Below are positions 9,099 to 18,897 of a stretch of DNA of 64,000 bases, in pieces. Numbering within the stretch: position 1 is the stretch's first letter; the number at the start of each line of letters is the position of its first letter. The position numbers and the translations under genes were made by a program. The stretch comes from Janibacter hoylei PVAS-1 (GTDB taxonomy: Bacteria > Actinomycetota > Actinomycetes > Actinomycetales > Dermatophilaceae), in assembly GCF_000297495.1 (NCBI RefSeq), contig NZ_ALWX01000051.1, positions 59,164-123,163 of the forward strand, written 5' to 3'. The notes below the pieces were generated by a model. That model ran no database searches, was not told the origin of the DNA, and saw nothing but the letters and a program-made list of their open reading frames with translations.

Positions 9099-9651
9099 CC
9101 TCGTCGGACGGGTCCGCTCCGCCCAGGACCAGGTGTGCCCGCGACGCGGTCCCGTCGGCCCCGAAGACGGCCTCCTCCTGGGCGGCCCACATGTCCCAGT
9201 GGTCCGCGAAGAGCGCACCATCCCGGGCGATGGCCCGCTCCCGACGCAGCCCGGCGGGCGCGTCGAGCCACACCCGCGTCCCGGCGAAGGGGGCAGCCGC
9301 CCCCACGCTCGCGCCGCAGCCCTCGACGACGAGTCGGTCGTCTACGGTCAGGGGCAGCACCGGTCCGGGCCGCTCGGCGAGCCAGTCCCATGTCGGGACG
9401 ACGGGCCCGGCGCCGCGGGAGAGTGGCTCGAGGACGTGCTCGACGAGCAGGTCGGTGCCGGCCGCGAGCCCCGACCAGCCGGGGTAGATCGAGTCCATCG
9501 ACACCAGCGGGGCGCCCCACGCGGTGGCGACCCGGCGCCCGAGCGAGGTTTTGCCCGAGCCGCTGCGGCCGTCGATGGCCACGACGTGCACCCGGCCGCA
9601 CGACGGTGGTGCGGTGGCGGCATGGTCGAGGACCTGGCGAAGGGCGGACAC
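9085..9651 (-). CDS. P-loop kinase of uridine kinase-like type
   Basis: 188 residues with a Walker A motif [10 protein letters not shown] near residue 25, preceded by HVVAIDG. These are the features of small nucleoside/shikimate-type kinases. A second conserved piece is [12 protein letters not shown] (Asp after the first helix, as in uridine kinases). The substrate cannot be assigned. The GTG at 9651 is chosen because family similarity starts just after it; the frame stays open upstream to 9894, but that part lies across hisF. Convergent with and overlapping the PH-domain gene by 14 bases. Confidence 0.75.
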   Translation of the reverse strand: MSALRQVLDHAATAPPSCGRVHVVAIDGRSGSGKTSLGRRVATAWGAPLVSMDSIYPGWSGLAAGTDLLVEHVLEPLSRGAGPVVPTWDWLAERPGPVLPLTVDDRLVVEGCGASVGAAAPFAGTRVWLDAPAGLRRERAIARDGALFADHWDMWAAQEEAVFGADGTASRAHLVLGGADPSDEVSDR

Positions 9652-9720
9652 CGCACGGAGCGTAGCGGCCGGCCGGGCCCACCACGTGGCCGGCGGCGGT
9701 CCTCCCTTCGCCCTGCTGGG

Positions 9721-9726
9721 TAGGCT
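9721..9726 (+). promoter_or_regulatory. -10 box of hisF, probably leaderless
   Basis: TAGGCT lies 7 bases before the hisF GTG at 9734; no Shine-Dalgarno is seen. Confidence 0.55.
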
Positions 9727-9733
9727 GCCCCGC

Positions 9734-10522
9734 GTGTCTCTCGCCGTGCGTGTCATCCCGTGCCTCGACGTCGACGCCGGACGGGTCGTCAAGGGCGTCA
9801 ACTTCGCCAACCTGCGTGATGCCGGCGACCCGGTCGAGCTCGCCCGCAGGTACGGGCAGCAGGGCGCCGACGAGCTGACCTTCCTCGACGTCACGGCGAG
9901 CAGCGCCGACCGGGCGACGACCTACGACGTCGTGACCCGCACCGCCGAGGAGGTCTTCATCCCCCTGACCGTCGGCGGCGGCGTGCGTGCGGTCGAGGAC
10001 GTCGACCGGCTCCTGCGCTGCGGCGCGGACAAGGTGGGGGTCAACACGGCGGCGATCGCCCGTCCCGAGCTCATCAGCGAGGTGGCCGACCGCTTCGGCG
10101 CGCAGGTGCTCGTGCTGTCGGCGGACGTGCGGCGCCGCACGGGTGAGGACGGCTCACCGGTCGGGGGCTTCGAGGTGACCACGCACGGCGGGCGCCGGCG
10201 CACGGGGATCGACGCGATCGAGTGGTGCGCGCGGGCCGCCGAGCTCGGAGCCGGCGAGATCCTCCTCAACTCCATGGACGCCGACGGGACCAAGGCCGGC
10301 TTCGACCTCGAGCTCATCTCCGCCGTGCGGGCGGAGGTGGCGGTCCCGGTCATCGCGAGCGGGGGAGCGGGAGCGGCCGAGCACATGCCACCGGCCGTGG
10401 CGGCCGGAGCGGACGCGGTGCTCGCCGCGAGCATCTTCCACTTCGGTGAGGTGACGATCGGCGAGGTCAAGGACGCGCTGGACGCCGCCGGCCACCCGGT
10501 GCGGCGGGGTCGCGCGGACTGA
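9734..10522 (+). CDS. hisF: Imidazole glycerol phosphate synthase, cyclase subunit
   Basis: Cyclase half of the HisF-HisH enzyme, producing imidazole glycerol phosphate and AICAR. 262 residues, TIM barrel. Seen: [16 protein letters not shown] (first catalytic Asp), PLTVGGGVR and DKVGVNTAA (phosphate site), VLSADVRRR (second Asp) and PVIASGGAG. hisH and hisA are not in this window. Its stop touches the convergent TIGR03085 gene with no gap. It stands apart from hisE-hisG and has its own -10 box. Confidence 0.97.
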   Translation: MSLAVRVIPCLDVDAGRVVKGVNFANLRDAGDPVELARRYGQQGADELTFLDVTASSADRATTYDVVTRTAEEVFIPLTVGGGVRAVEDVDRLLRCGADKVGVNTAAIARPELISEVADRFGAQVLVLSADVRRRTGEDGSPVGGFEVTTHGGRRRTGIDAIEWCARAAELGAGEILLNSMDADGTKAGFDLELISAVRAEVAVPVIASGGAGAAEHMPPAVAAGADAVLAASIFHFGEVTIGEVKDALDAAGHPVRRGRAD

Positions 10523-11161
10523 TCAGAGGCCGTAGCGGGTGGTCCGGACGATCTCGACGGCCTCCGGGGGACCGGTGAGCTCGACCTCGGCGACTGCCTG
10601 ACGGCCGAAGCCGAAGAGCAGGATCTCGCCCGGGCGGCCGTGGATCTCGACGAGCGGCCCCGATCCGGAGCCCACCCGGGTGCGGCGCTTGGCCGTGACG
10701 AGCTCGATGTCGGCACCGCGGGTGCGGCGGAAGAGGACCTTGGCCATCAGGTTGAGCCGGTCACCGAGCGCGGAGATCATCTCGGGTGAGAGCGAGCGCC
10801 GGGGCGCGCCCAGACCGGCCCGCAGGACGTCCTCGTGGTGGACGAACATCTCGACGAGGTTGGCCTTCTCGTCGACGGCCGGCACGCTCGTCGGGTGCCA
10901 GCGCGGCGGTCCCTGCCGCAGCCGCTCGACGAGCGTGGGGTAGTCGTGGTCGGCGAGCAGCCGCGCCATGGCCTTCTCGGTCCGCCCGGCCAGGGGCGGG
11001 GCGAGGATCCCCGCCGCCTGGTCGGGGCGACCCTCGCGCACGATGAGGTGGGCCAGCAGCTCCGCCGTCGTCCACGTGCCGCAGAGAGTCGCGGCATCGG
11101 GGCCCACGCGCTCGAGGGTGTCGCACAGGGCTGCGCGCTCGGCGAGTGCGTGGCGGGTCAT
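10523..11161 (-). CDS. TIGR03085-type metal-binding (DinB/MDMPI-like) protein
   Basis: 212 residues. The N-terminal part resembles the mycothiol-dependent maleylpyruvate isomerase/DinB bundle: histidines in [15 protein letters not shown] and [12 protein letters not shown] could bind a metal. The C-terminal half ([20 protein letters not shown]) is the SCP2-like tail of this family. The family is confined to actinobacteria and commonly sits by his genes; function unknown, perhaps a mycothiol-linked enzyme. ATG start, monocistronic, divergent from hisI. Confidence 0.82.
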   Translation of the reverse strand: MTRHALAERAALCDTLERVGPDAATLCGTWTTAELLAHLIVREGRPDQAAGILAPPLAGRTEKAMARLLADHDYPTLVERLRQGPPRWHPTSVPAVDEKANLVEMFVHHEDVLRAGLGAPRRSLSPEMISALGDRLNLMAKVLFRRTRGADIELVTAKRRTRVGSGSGPLVEIHGRPGEILLFGFGRQAVAEVELTGPPEAVEIVRTTRYGL

Positions 11162-11244
11162 CGTGCCTCCGGGGTGGGTGTCGGCGTCAGGGGCAGGTTC
11201 GAGGGTAACCCCGGGCGGCCGCGTGCTGCGATGTCGACGCGGTG

Positions 11245-11250
11245 CACAAT
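11245..11250 (+). promoter_or_regulatory. -10 box of hisI-trpE, probably leaderless
   Basis: CACAAT is 7 bases before GTG 11258. This spacing supports 11258 over the two in-frame ATGs at 11231 and 11249 as the hisI start. Confidence 0.45.
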
Positions 11251-11257
11251 GACGAGC

Positions 11258-11632
11258 GTGTCCCTCCCTTCGACCACGCCCCTGCCCGAGCCCATCGCGA
11301 CCCGGCTACGACGCGACCCCGCCGGCCTCGTCGCGGCGATCGTCCAGCAGCACGACACCGGCGAGGTGCTCATGCTCGGCTGGATGGACGACGAGGCCCT
11401 GCACCGGACGCTCACGAGCGGACGGGTGACCTTCTGGTCGAGGAGCCGGCAGGAGTACTGGCGCAAGGGCGACACCTCCGGGCACGTGCAGCACGTGCAG
11501 TCGGTGGCCCTGGACTGCGACGGTGACGCCCTCCTCGTGCAGGTCGACCAGGTGGGCGCCGCGTGCCACACCGGCGACCGGACCTGCTTTGACGCCGGTG
11601 ACCTCGGCGCGGTCGTGGGGGAGCGGGCATGA
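11258..11632 (+). CDS. hisI: Phosphoribosyl-AMP cyclohydrolase
   Basis: Third step of histidine synthesis; a zinc enzyme that opens the adenine ring of PR-AMP. 124 residues. Family landmarks: [29 protein letters not shown] and the metal-binding cysteines in [17 protein letters not shown] and RTCF. Starts at ATG 11231 or 11249 are also open. The stop overlaps the trpE start by 4 bases, tying histidine and tryptophan genes into one transcript. Confidence 0.94.
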   Translation: MSLPSTTPLPEPIATRLRRDPAGLVAAIVQQHDTGEVLMLGWMDDEALHRTLTSGRVTFWSRSRQEYWRKGDTSGHVQHVQSVALDCDGDALLVQVDQVGAACHTGDRTCFDAGDLGAVVGERA

Positions 11633-13200
11633 CGGCCCCCGGAGCCGAGGTCCCCGATCTGACGCCCGGCCGGACGTGGCCCGAGCTGGACACCTTCACC
11701 GTCCTGGCCCGCGACCGTCGGGTCGTGCCGGTCGTCCGGCGCCTCGTCGCCGACGGCGAGACACCGGTGGGCGTCTACCGCAAGCTCGCCGGCGACGCCC
11801 CCGGCACCTTCCTGCTCGAGTCCGCCGAGCACGGCGGGGTGTGGTCCCGGTGGTCGATCATCGGTGCCCAGAGCCGGGCCACGCTCACCGAGCGGGACGG
11901 CCAGGCGCACTGGATCGGCGAGCCGCCGACCGGCGTCCCCACGGACGGAGACCCCACGGCCGCCCTGCGGGCGACGCTCGAGGCCCTGTCGACCGACCCG
12001 ATCGAGGGCCTGCCGCCCCTCACCGGCGGGATGGTCGGGGCGATCACCTACGACGCCGTCCGGCGCTGGGAAAAGGTGCCCGCCGAGCTGCCGGACGTCC
12101 TCGGCGTCCCCGAGCTCGGCATGGTGCTCGCGACCGACGTCGCCGTCCTCGACCACAGCGACGGCACGCTGCTGCTCGTGGCCAATGCCATCAACTACGA
12201 CGCGACCGACGAGCGGGTCGAGGAGGCTTGGCGGGACGCCGTCGAGCGTCTCGACGCCATGACCGAGCGCTTGGCCGCCCCGGCGCCGAGCACTGTGGCC
12301 ACCGTCGACCCGGAGGTGGCCGAGGCGGCCCGCGGTGACGTCACGAGCGATGTCACCGCCAAGCGCTTCGAGGAGATCGTCGAGCTGGCCAAGGAGGACA
12401 TCCGCGCCGGTGAGGTCTTCCAGGTCGTGCTGTCGCAGCGGTTTTCGACGCCCTGCCCGGTCGACGCCCTCGAGGTCTATCGTGCGCTGCGGCGGAGCAA
12501 CCCGAGCCCGTACATGTACTTCGTGCGCCTGCCGCACCCGGACGGGTCCGTCTACGAGGTCGTCGGCTCCTCGCCGGAGGCGCTCGTCAAGGTCACCGGT
12601 CGGCGCGCCATCACCCACCCCATCGCCGGGACGCGCCCTCGTGGCAAGACGCCCGAGCACGACCTCGCGCTGGAGGAGGACCTCCTCGCCGACCCCAAGG
12701 AGCGGTCCGAGCACGTCATGCTCGTCGACCTCGGGCGCAACGACCTGCAGCGGGTCTGCGACGCCGGCACCGTCGACTGCGTCGAGTTCATGAACCTGCG
12801 GCGCTACAGCCACGTGATCCACCTCGAGTCCACGGTCGTGGGCGAGATGGCGAAGGGGGTCAATGCCTTCGACGTCCTCGTCGCCACCTTCCCGGCCGGC
12901 ACGCTCTCCGGCGCGCCGAAGCCCCGGGCGCTGGAGCTCGTCGAGCGCTACGAGCGCTCCCGCCGCGGTGTCTACGGTGGGGTCGTGGGCTACCTCGACT
13001 TCCACGGCGACATGGACATGGCGATCGCGATCCGCACCGCCCTCGTCAAGGACGGCGTCGCGCACGTGCAGGCCGGCGCAGGGATCGTCGCCGACTCCGT
13101 CCCGAGCCTCGAGCAGGAGGAGACGGTGCACAAGGCGGGCGCCGCCCTCGCGGCCGTCGCGGCCGCCCGTGCCCTGCGCCCGGCAGGGGGCCCGTCATGA
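11629..13200 (+). CDS. trpE: Anthranilate synthase component I
   Basis: First step of tryptophan synthesis: chorismate plus ammonia (from TrpG) to anthranilate. 523 residues. The N-terminal regulatory domain has FLLESAEHG, the position of the tryptophan-binding LLES motif. The catalytic chorismate-binding domain shows [42 protein letters not shown] and AGAGIVADS. trpG and trpD are absent nearby. ATG overlaps hisI and the stop overlaps the next gene. Confidence 0.97.
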   Translation: MTAPGAEVPDLTPGRTWPELDTFTVLARDRRVVPVVRRLVADGETPVGVYRKLAGDAPGTFLLESAEHGGVWSRWSIIGAQSRATLTERDGQAHWIGEPPTGVPTDGDPTAALRATLEALSTDPIEGLPPLTGGMVGAITYDAVRRWEKVPAELPDVLGVPELGMVLATDVAVLDHSDGTLLLVANAINYDATDERVEEAWRDAVERLDAMTERLAAPAPSTVATVDPEVAEAARGDVTSDVTAKRFEEIVELAKEDIRAGEVFQVVLSQRFSTPCPVDALEVYRALRRSNPSPYMYFVRLPHPDGSVYEVVGSSPEALVKVTGRRAITHPIAGTRPRGKTPEHDLALEEDLLADPKERSEHVMLVDLGRNDLQRVCDAGTVDCVEFMNLRRYSHVIHLESTVVGEMAKGVNAFDVLVATFPAGTLSGAPKPRALELVERYERSRRGVYGGVVGYLDFHGDMDMAIAIRTALVKDGVAHVQAGAGIVADSVPSLEQEETVHKAGAALAAVAAARALRPAGGPS

Positions 13201-13787
13201 CCTTCCTCGGCCGCAAGCTCGTCGTCGTCCTGCTCTCGGTCGCGGCCGGCATCGTCCTGCTCGCCGCTGGGCGTGCCGACTGGGTGACCGGCACCGTCGA
13301 CGGCGTCGCGGGCCCGGTGCGCACGGCCGCCGTCGGGACCGAGGCCGCGCCGGGCCTGGCCGGCATCGCGCTCGTCGCCATGGCCGCAGCCATCGCCGCG
13401 ACGACGTCGGGCCGGGTCGCCCGGTGGATCTGCCTCGGGGTCCTCGGCCTCGTCGCCGCCGGCGTCGTGGCCCTGTCGGTGCGCTGCGTCGTCGCGGCTC
13501 CCGACGTCCTCGGCTCGGTGGCCGCGACCCACTCCGGGGGTACCGGCACCCTCGAGGCCACCGGGTCGGCCACGGCCTGGCCCTGGGTGGCGATGGTTGC
13601 CGCAGGCCTCCTGCTCGTCGCCCTCGTCGGAGGCATCTCGGGCGGTCGTCGGTGGGGCGGCCTCGGGAGCAAGTACGAGCGCCCCGGCGCCGAGACGGAG
13701 GCGCACTCCGTCAGCGGCGCTCGAGGTGAGCGGGTCGACTCCGACTGGGACCGGGTCACCCTCGGGGACGACCCGAGCGTCGACTAG
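13197..13787 (+). CDS. Tryptophan-operon membrane protein (TIGR02234)
   Basis: 196 residues with four likely membrane helices (about residues 7-25, 55-73, 80-100 and 120-140) and a polar, acidic C-terminal tail ([16 protein letters not shown]). Position between trpE and trpC matches the actinobacterial Trp-associated membrane family TIGR02234, whose function is unknown. ATG overlaps the trpE stop by 4 bases. An internal -10 box and the trpC start lie at its end. Confidence 0.85.
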   Translation: MTFLGRKLVVVLLSVAAGIVLLAAGRADWVTGTVDGVAGPVRTAAVGTEAAPGLAGIALVAMAAAIAATTSGRVARWICLGVLGLVAAGVVALSVRCVVAAPDVLGSVAATHSGGTGTLEATGSATAWPWVAMVAAGLLLVALVGGISGGRRWGGLGSKYERPGAETEAHSVSGARGERVDSDWDRVTLGDDPSVD

Positions 13788-13790
13788 CCT
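13785..13790 (+). promoter_or_regulatory. Possible internal -10 box before trpC
   Basis: TAGCCT overlaps the stop of the upstream gene and lies 6 bases before the trpC ATG, so trpCBA may also be transcribed from here as a leaderless mRNA. Confidence 0.4.
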
Positions 13791-13796
13791 GTGGAC

Positions 13797-14588
13797 ATGC
13801 CCAGCGTCCTCGACCAGATCATCGACGGGGTCCGCGACGACCTCTCCGGACGCGAGGCGGTCACCTCGCTCGAGCGGCTGCAGCGCCAGTGCGACGGCAT
13901 GCCGGCACCACGGGACGCCGAGGCCCTGCTGCGGCGCCCGGGCCTCTCGGTCATCGCCGAGGTCAAGCGGGCCAGCCCGAGCAAGGGCGCCCTGTCGGAC
14001 ATCCCCGACCCCGCGGCGCTAGCCTCCGCGTACGCCGAGGGCGGCGCCACCGCGATCTCGGTACTCACCGAGGAGCGGCGCTTCGGCGGCAGCCTCGCCG
14101 ACCTCGACGCGGTCCGCGCCGCCGTCGACGTGCCCGTCCTGCGCAAGGACTTCATGGTGAGCGAGTACCAGATCTGGGAGGCCCGGGCCCACGGTGCCGA
14201 CATCATCCTGCTCATCGTCGCAGCGCTCGACGACCGCCGACTGGCCGAGCTCATGGCCCTGGCCGGCACCCTCGGCATGACCTGCCTCGTCGAGGTCCAC
14301 GACGAGGCCGAGGCGACGCGCGCCGTCGACCTGGGCGCCACGGTCATCGGCGTCAACAACCGCAACCTCAAGACGCTCGACGTCGACATCGACACCTTCG
14401 CCCGGCTCGCGCCGCTCATCCCCCCTTCGTGCGTCCGGGTGGCCGAGTCCGGCGTCCGCGGACCCGAGGAGGCTGCGCTCTTCGCGCGGGCCGGCGCCGA
14501 CGCGATCCTCGTCGGCGAGGCCCTCGTGGTCGGGGGCGACCCCGTGGACGGTGTCCGGTCGATGATCGACGCGGCGGCCCGACGATGA
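13797..14588 (+). CDS. trpC: Indole-3-glycerol phosphate synthase
   Basis: Converts CdRP to indole glycerol phosphate. 263 residues, TIM barrel. Active-site pieces: [13 protein letters not shown] (catalytic Lys), [13 protein letters not shown] (Lys), [13 protein letters not shown] (Asn) and [11 protein letters not shown] (Glu/Ser). Monofunctional, without a TrpF part. ATG 13797 is preferred over GTG 13791 because of the -10 box spacing. The stop overlaps the trpB ATG. Confidence 0.97.
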   Translation: MPSVLDQIIDGVRDDLSGREAVTSLERLQRQCDGMPAPRDAEALLRRPGLSVIAEVKRASPSKGALSDIPDPAALASAYAEGGATAISVLTEERRFGGSLADLDAVRAAVDVPVLRKDFMVSEYQIWEARAHGADIILLIVAALDDRRLAELMALAGTLGMTCLVEVHDEAEATRAVDLGATVIGVNNRNLKTLDVDIDTFARLAPLIPPSCVRVAESGVRGPEEAALFARAGADAILVGEALVVGGDPVDGVRSMIDAAARR

Positions 14589-15823
14589 CGGAGGACGGGA
14601 TGGACGACGTGCAGCACGAGCCGGCAGGGTCGACGCCGGGGAGGTTCGGTGCCTTCGGGGGCCGGTACGTGCCCGAGGCGCTGGTGCCCGCCCTCGAGGA
14701 GCTCGACGAGGCCCGCCGCAAGGCGGCCGTCGACCCCGACTTCATCGAGGAGCTCGCGGCGCTGCACCGCACGTACACCGGCCGGCCGAGCATCATCACC
14801 GAGGTGCCCCGCTTCGCCGAGCACGCCGGTGGAGCGCGCATCGTCCTCAAGCGCGAGGACCTCAACCACACCGGCAGCCACAAGATCAACAACGTCCTCG
14901 CCCAGGCCCTGCTCACCAAGCGAATGGGCAAGCGGCGGGTCATCGCTGAGACCGGCGCGGGCCAGCACGGCGTCGCGACCGCGACCGCGGCCGCCCTCAT
15001 GGGGCTCGAGTGCACGATCTACATGGGCAAGGTCGACACCGAGCGCCAGGCGCTCAACGTCGCCCGGATGAAGATCCTCGGTGCCACCGTCGTCGCGGTC
15101 GAGCACGGCAGCGCGACTCTCAAGGACGCCATCAACGAGGCCATGCGCGACTGGGTGACCCACGTCGACCACACCCACTACGTCCTCGGCACCGTGACCG
15201 GCCCCCACCCCTTCCCGGAGATGGTCCGCGACTTCCACAGGATCATCGGCGAGGAGGCCCGCGAGCAGGTGCTCGAGCTCACCGGGCGCCTGCCCGACGC
15301 CGTCATCGCCTGCGTCGGCGGCGGGTCCAACGCCATGGGCATCTTCCACCGCTTCGTCACCGACGACGGGGTCCGGCTCATCGGCGTCGAGGCCGGCGGC
15401 GAGGGCATCGAGAGCGGCCGTCACGCGGCCCGCTTCGCGACCGCCGAGCCAGGGGTCCTCCACGGGGCGATGAGCTACCTCATGCAGGACGACGAGGGGC
15501 AGACGCTCGAGACCCACTCCGTCTCGGCGGGGCTGGACTACCCGAGCGTCGGACCCGAGCACTCGCACCTGCGTGATACCGGGCGGGCCGAGTACCGCTA
15601 CGCCACGGACGAGCAGGTCATGCACGCCTTCCAGCTCCTCTGCCGCACCGAGGGCATCATCCCCGCGCTCGAGTCCGCGCATGCGCTCGCGACGACCCTC
15701 GAGGTCGGCCGGGAGCTCGGGCCGGACGCGTTGATCCTCGTCAACCTTTCCGGCCGGGGCGACAAGGACATGCACACCGCCGCCCAGTGGTTCGGCCTGG
15801 TCGACGAAGGGACCCAGTCATGA
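14585..15823 (+). CDS. trpB: Tryptophan synthase beta chain
   Basis: PLP enzyme that joins indole and serine. 412 residues. The PLP lysine is in [10 protein letters not shown], with [11 protein letters not shown] and the phosphate-binding VGGGSNAMG loop. The start [13 protein letters not shown] is typical. ATG overlaps trpC by 4 bases and its stop overlaps the trpA ATG, giving tight coupling of the alpha and beta subunits. It ends in a rare GAA-GGG codon pair that is part of the recurrent CGAAGGG word. Confidence 0.98.
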   Translation: MTEDGMDDVQHEPAGSTPGRFGAFGGRYVPEALVPALEELDEARRKAAVDPDFIEELAALHRTYTGRPSIITEVPRFAEHAGGARIVLKREDLNHTGSHKINNVLAQALLTKRMGKRRVIAETGAGQHGVATATAAALMGLECTIYMGKVDTERQALNVARMKILGATVVAVEHGSATLKDAINEAMRDWVTHVDHTHYVLGTVTGPHPFPEMVRDFHRIIGEEAREQVLELTGRLPDAVIACVGGGSNAMGIFHRFVTDDGVRLIGVEAGGEGIESGRHAARFATAEPGVLHGAMSYLMQDDEGQTLETHSVSAGLDYPSVGPEHSHLRDTGRAEYRYATDEQVMHAFQLLCRTEGIIPALESAHALATTLEVGRELGPDALILVNLSGRGDKDMHTAAQWFGLVDEGTQS

Positions 15824-16630
15824 GCGGCGCGACGAGTGCACTGACCGACGTCTTCGCCCGTTGCCGGGCCGAGGGCCGGGCAGCGCTCATCGGCTACCTG
15901 CCCGTCGGCTACCCGGACGTCGAGGGCTCGCTGGCCGCCGTCACGGCCCTCGCCGAGGCCGGTGCCGACATCATCGAGGTCGGCATGCCCTACAGCGACC
16001 CGGTGATGGACGGCCCCGTGATCCAGCGGGCCGCGACCGAGGCCCTCGCGGGAGGGGTGCACGTCGACGACGTCTTCCGGGCGACGGCCGCCGCACGTGA
16101 CGCGGGTGCGGTCCCGGTCGTCATGTCCTACTGGAACCTCGTGCTCCGTCGCGGTGTCGACCGCTACGCGGCCGACCTCGCCGCCGCCGGTGGCGCCGGC
16201 ATGATCACCCCCGACCTCATCCCCGACGAAGCGGGGGAGTGGCGGGAGGCCAGCGAGCGCCACGGCCTCGACCGGATCTTCCTCGTCGCCCCCAGCTCGA
16301 CGCCCGAGCGCATCGCGACCGTGACCGCGGCCTGCTCCGGCTTCGTCTACACCGCCTCGACCATGGGCGTCACCGGCACCCGCGGCAGCGTCGGCAGCAG
16401 CGCCCCCCGAGCTCGTGGCCCGGGTTCGCCAGGCCACGGACCTGCCCCTGTGCGTGGGCCTGGGCGTGAGCAACGGTGCCCAGGCCGCCGAGGTGGCCTC
16501 CTTCGCCGACGGCGTCATCGTCGGGTCGGCCCTCGTCGCGACCCTCCTCGACCGCGAGCGCGAGGCCGGCCTCGACGCGCTGCGCACCCTCACGGCCGAG
16601 CTCGCCGAGGGCGTGCGGGGCCGGGCGTGA
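15820..16630 (+). CDS. trpA: Tryptophan synthase alpha chain, frameshifted as read
   Basis: Splits indole glycerol phosphate and passes indole to TrpB. Catalytic Glu and Asp are in [19 protein letters not shown]. The phosphate loop [11 protein letters not shown] is intact, but a C6 run at 16403-16408 shifts the frame; five C restores [17 protein letters not shown] and the rest ([25 protein letters not shown]). Corrected length 269 residues, normal. The stop overlaps the GTG of the MauE-like gene. Given intact trpE, trpC and trpB, an assembly indel is the likeliest cause. Confidence 0.93.
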
Positions 16631-17106
16631 CGGCCCGCCTGCGCGACCACCTCGGTCTGCTCCTCCGCCTCGTGCTCGGGGCGGTCCTGCTCCTCGCCGG
16701 CGGCCTCAAGGTCGGCAACCCGCTCGGCGCGGCCCGCGCCGTGCAGGCCTACGAGGTCCTCCCCTTCGAGCTGGCCCGTTGGGTCGGCTACGCCCTGCCC
16801 TGGGTCGAGGTCGTCGTCGGGCTGCTGCTCGTCCTGGGCCTCTTCACCCGCGTGAGTGCCGTCCTCGGCGCGGTGCTCATGCTCGCCTTCGTCATCGGGA
16901 TCGGCCAGGCGTGGGCACGGGGCCTGACCATCGACTGCGGTTGCTTCGGCGGTGGCGGTCAGGTCGCGACCGACGAGACGCGGTACGGCCGCGAGATCGC
17001 CCGCGACCTCGCCCTCGCCCTGTGCGGCGTCTGGCTCGTCCTGCGACCGGCCTCGACCCTCAGCCTCGACCGGGCTCTCTTCGGGCCCACCAAGGAGCAC
17101 GCATGA
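16627..17106 (+). CDS. MauE/DoxX-type redox membrane protein
   Basis: 159 residues with four membrane helices (about residues 8-28, 48-72, 74-95 and 120-135). A DCGCFGGG motif near residue 105 has the paired cysteines found in MauE-like proteins, which are thought to help form or pass disulfides. It lies directly before a DsbA-like gene, overlapping it by 4 bases, which suggests the two act together on exported proteins. GTG start overlaps the trpA stop. Confidence 0.83.
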   Translation: MTARLRDHLGLLLRLVLGAVLLLAGGLKVGNPLGAARAVQAYEVLPFELARWVGYALPWVEVVVGLLLVLGLFTRVSAVLGAVLMLAFVIGIGQAWARGLTIDCGCFGGGGQVATDETRYGREIARDLALALCGVWLVLRPASTLSLDRALFGPTKEHA

Positions 17107-17901
17107 GCACCCAGGACCGCAAGGCCAAGGCCCAGGCGGCCGCCGGCACCACCGGTCGCGGGGCCAATGTCATCGTCGTGGCGGGGATCGTCATCGTCCT
17201 CGCGATGGCCCTCGTCGTCGGCGGCGTGATCTGGGCCAGCCGTGACGACGGTGCGTCGACCACCGGCACGAGCCAGCTGCCCGACGGCGTGACGAAGGGG
17301 GAGCCCATCGAGCCCTTCGCCGCCGCCAAGCCGCCGAAGGACGCCCCCCGTCGTCGACCTCTACGAGGACTTCCGCTGCCCGGTGTGCGCGGTCTTCGAG
17401 CAGGCTGCGGGCGCGACGATCACCGACCTGGCCAAGGACGGCAAGATCCGGCTGCGCGTGCACCTCAAGACGGTCATCGACAGCAACACGGGTGGTGACT
17501 CGTCCGCGGTCGCCGGGTCGAGCGCGGTGTGCGCCGCCGACGAGGGCGCCTGGGAGCCCTACCACGAGGCGCTCTTCGCCCGGCAGCCGCAGCAGGAGAC
17601 CGCCGAGGGCTTCCCGACCGACGCCTACACCGAGGCAGCCAAGGAGGCCGGGCTCGAGGGGGACGCCCTCGACGCGTGGCAGCAGTGCACCGACGACGGG
17701 ACCTATGTCGACTACGTGCGCAGCGTCGACGAGGCCTCGTTCAAGGCCGGCTTCAAGGGCACCCCGGCGCTCACCGTCGACGGCACCCGTCTGCAGTGGG
17801 GCGGCCTGGTCGACGAGGCCACCGGGCGGATGGACACCGCGCGGCTCGAGGAGATCCTCACCAGCGGCGAGGTCCCGTCCGAGCTGGAGGAGACCCCGTG
17901 A
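17103..17901 (+). CDS. Membrane-anchored DsbA-like thioredoxin-fold protein, frameshifted as read
   Basis: Exported thiol-disulfide enzyme: a basic N-terminus, one membrane anchor (about residues 20-42, VIVVAGIVIVLAMALVVGGVI), a spacer, and a DsbA domain. The active site CPVC is in DLYEDFRCPVCAVFE, and the cis-Pro loop is FKGTPALTVDG. A C6 run at 17344-17349 breaks the frame just before the active site; five C gives DAPVVDLYEDF. Corrected length 265 residues. The stop overlaps the lgt start (GTGA). Probable partner of the MauE-like protein upstream. Confidence 0.88.
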
Positions 17902-18773
17902 TCCCGGCGACACTCCCTTCGCCGACGGTCGGGGTCATCGAGCTCGGCCCGCTCACCCTGCACGCCTACGCCCTGTGCATCCTCGCCGGGATCGCCGCGG
18001 CGATCTGGATCGGTGACCGTCGCATGCGTGACCGCGGCGGCGAGCCCGGTCTCGTCCTCGACGTCGCCATGTGGGCCGTCCCCTTCGGCATCGTCGGTGG
18101 CCGCCTCTACCACGTCATCACCACGCCCCAGCCGTACTTCGGCGACGGGGGCCACCCCGTCGACGCGCTGAAGATCTGGCAGGGGGGTCTCGGGATCTGG
18201 GGCGCGATCGCCCTCGGTGCGCTCGGCGCCTGGCTCGGGCTGCGCAAGGAGGGCGTGGGGTTCCTCACCTTCGCCGACGCCGTCGCGCCGGGTGTCGTCG
18301 TCGCGCAGGCCATCGGCCGATGGGGCAACTGGTTCAACAACGAGATCCACGGCCAGGAGACCGACCTGCCGTGGGCGCTGGAGATCCACCGCTGGGACAG
18401 CTCGGCGGGTCGGGCCGTCGTCGATGCGGCGGGGGAGCCGGTCGTCCTCGGGACCTTCCACCCGACCTTCCTCTACGAGTCGCTCTTCCTCCTCGCCCTG
18501 GCGATCCTCCTGCTCGTCGTGGACCGTCGGCGGCGTCTCGCCCCCGGTCAGGTGCTCGGCCTCTACGTGGCCGGGTACCCCGTGGGCCGCATCATCATCG
18601 AGATGATGCGCACCGACGCGGCCAACACGATCCTCGGGCTGCGGGTCAACATCTGGACGAGCATCGTCGTCTTCGTCCTGGGTGTGGTCATCTACGTCGT
18701 CTGCGGTCGACGCGACGACCCTGGCAGCGAGACCAAGGTCTCAGATAGTGAGAAATCATCTCTCACTAGGTAA
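17898..18773 (+). CDS. lgt: Prolipoprotein diacylglyceryl transferase
   Basis: Transfers diacylglycerol from phosphatidylglycerol to the cysteine of prolipoproteins in the membrane. 291 residues, seven membrane helices. The Lgt signature is seen as GRWGNWFNNEIHGQETDLPW, with GGRLYHVI earlier and HPTFLYESLFLL and YPVGRIIIEMMRTD later. GTG overlaps the DsbA-like stop. The last codons are AT-rich and contain a perfect inverted repeat that probably belongs to gltB regulation. Occurs next to trp and glt genes in many actinobacteria. Confidence 0.96.
   Translation: MIPATLPSPTVGVIELGPLTLHAYALCILAGIAAAIWIGDRRMRDRGGEPGLVLDVAMWAVPFGIVGGRLYHVITTPQPYFGDGGHPVDALKIWQGGLGIWGAIALGALGAWLGLRKEGVGFLTFADAVAPGVVVAQAIGRWGNWFNNEIHGQETDLPWALEIHRWDSSAGRAVVDAAGEPVVLGTFHPTFLYESLFLLALAILLLVVDRRRRLAPGQVLGLYVAGYPVGRIIIEMMRTDAANTILGLRVNIWTSIVVFVLGVVIYVVCGRRDDPGSETKVSDSEKSSLTR
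18746..18768 (+). promoter_or_regulatory. Inverted repeat upstream of gltB, candidate operator
   Basis: TAGTGAGA, 7 spacer bases, TCTCACTA: a perfect 8-bp dyad at the very end of lgt, in the most AT-rich stretch nearby. It sits 20-40 bases upstream of a possible -10 box (TACACT, 18787-18792), where a repressor or activator of glutamate synthase could bind. The sequence matches no regulator box I can name with confidence. Confidence 0.5.
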
Positions 18774-18786
18774 GACAATCCGCTGT

Positions 18787-18792
18787 TACACT
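18787..18792 (+). promoter_or_regulatory. Possible -10 box of gltBD
   Basis: TACACT lies about 105 bases before the gltB start in a short AT-rich island; no good -35 is seen at 17 bases. This would give a conventional leader of about 100 bases. Confidence 0.4.
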
Positions 18793-18897
18793 TCAACTCA
18801 CCGCGGCCGCCGACGTCCGCACGCCCCCTGATCCCAGACGTGCCCGACGCTGCGCCCGAGCGAGCGCCGGGGACGTCCCCGACCACCACCGAGGACG

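Noticed and set aside
11162..11257. Tryptophan attenuator or leader peptide before hisI-trpE
   Set aside because: No Trp-rich short ORF and no terminator-antiterminator pair; spacing indicates a leaderless start.
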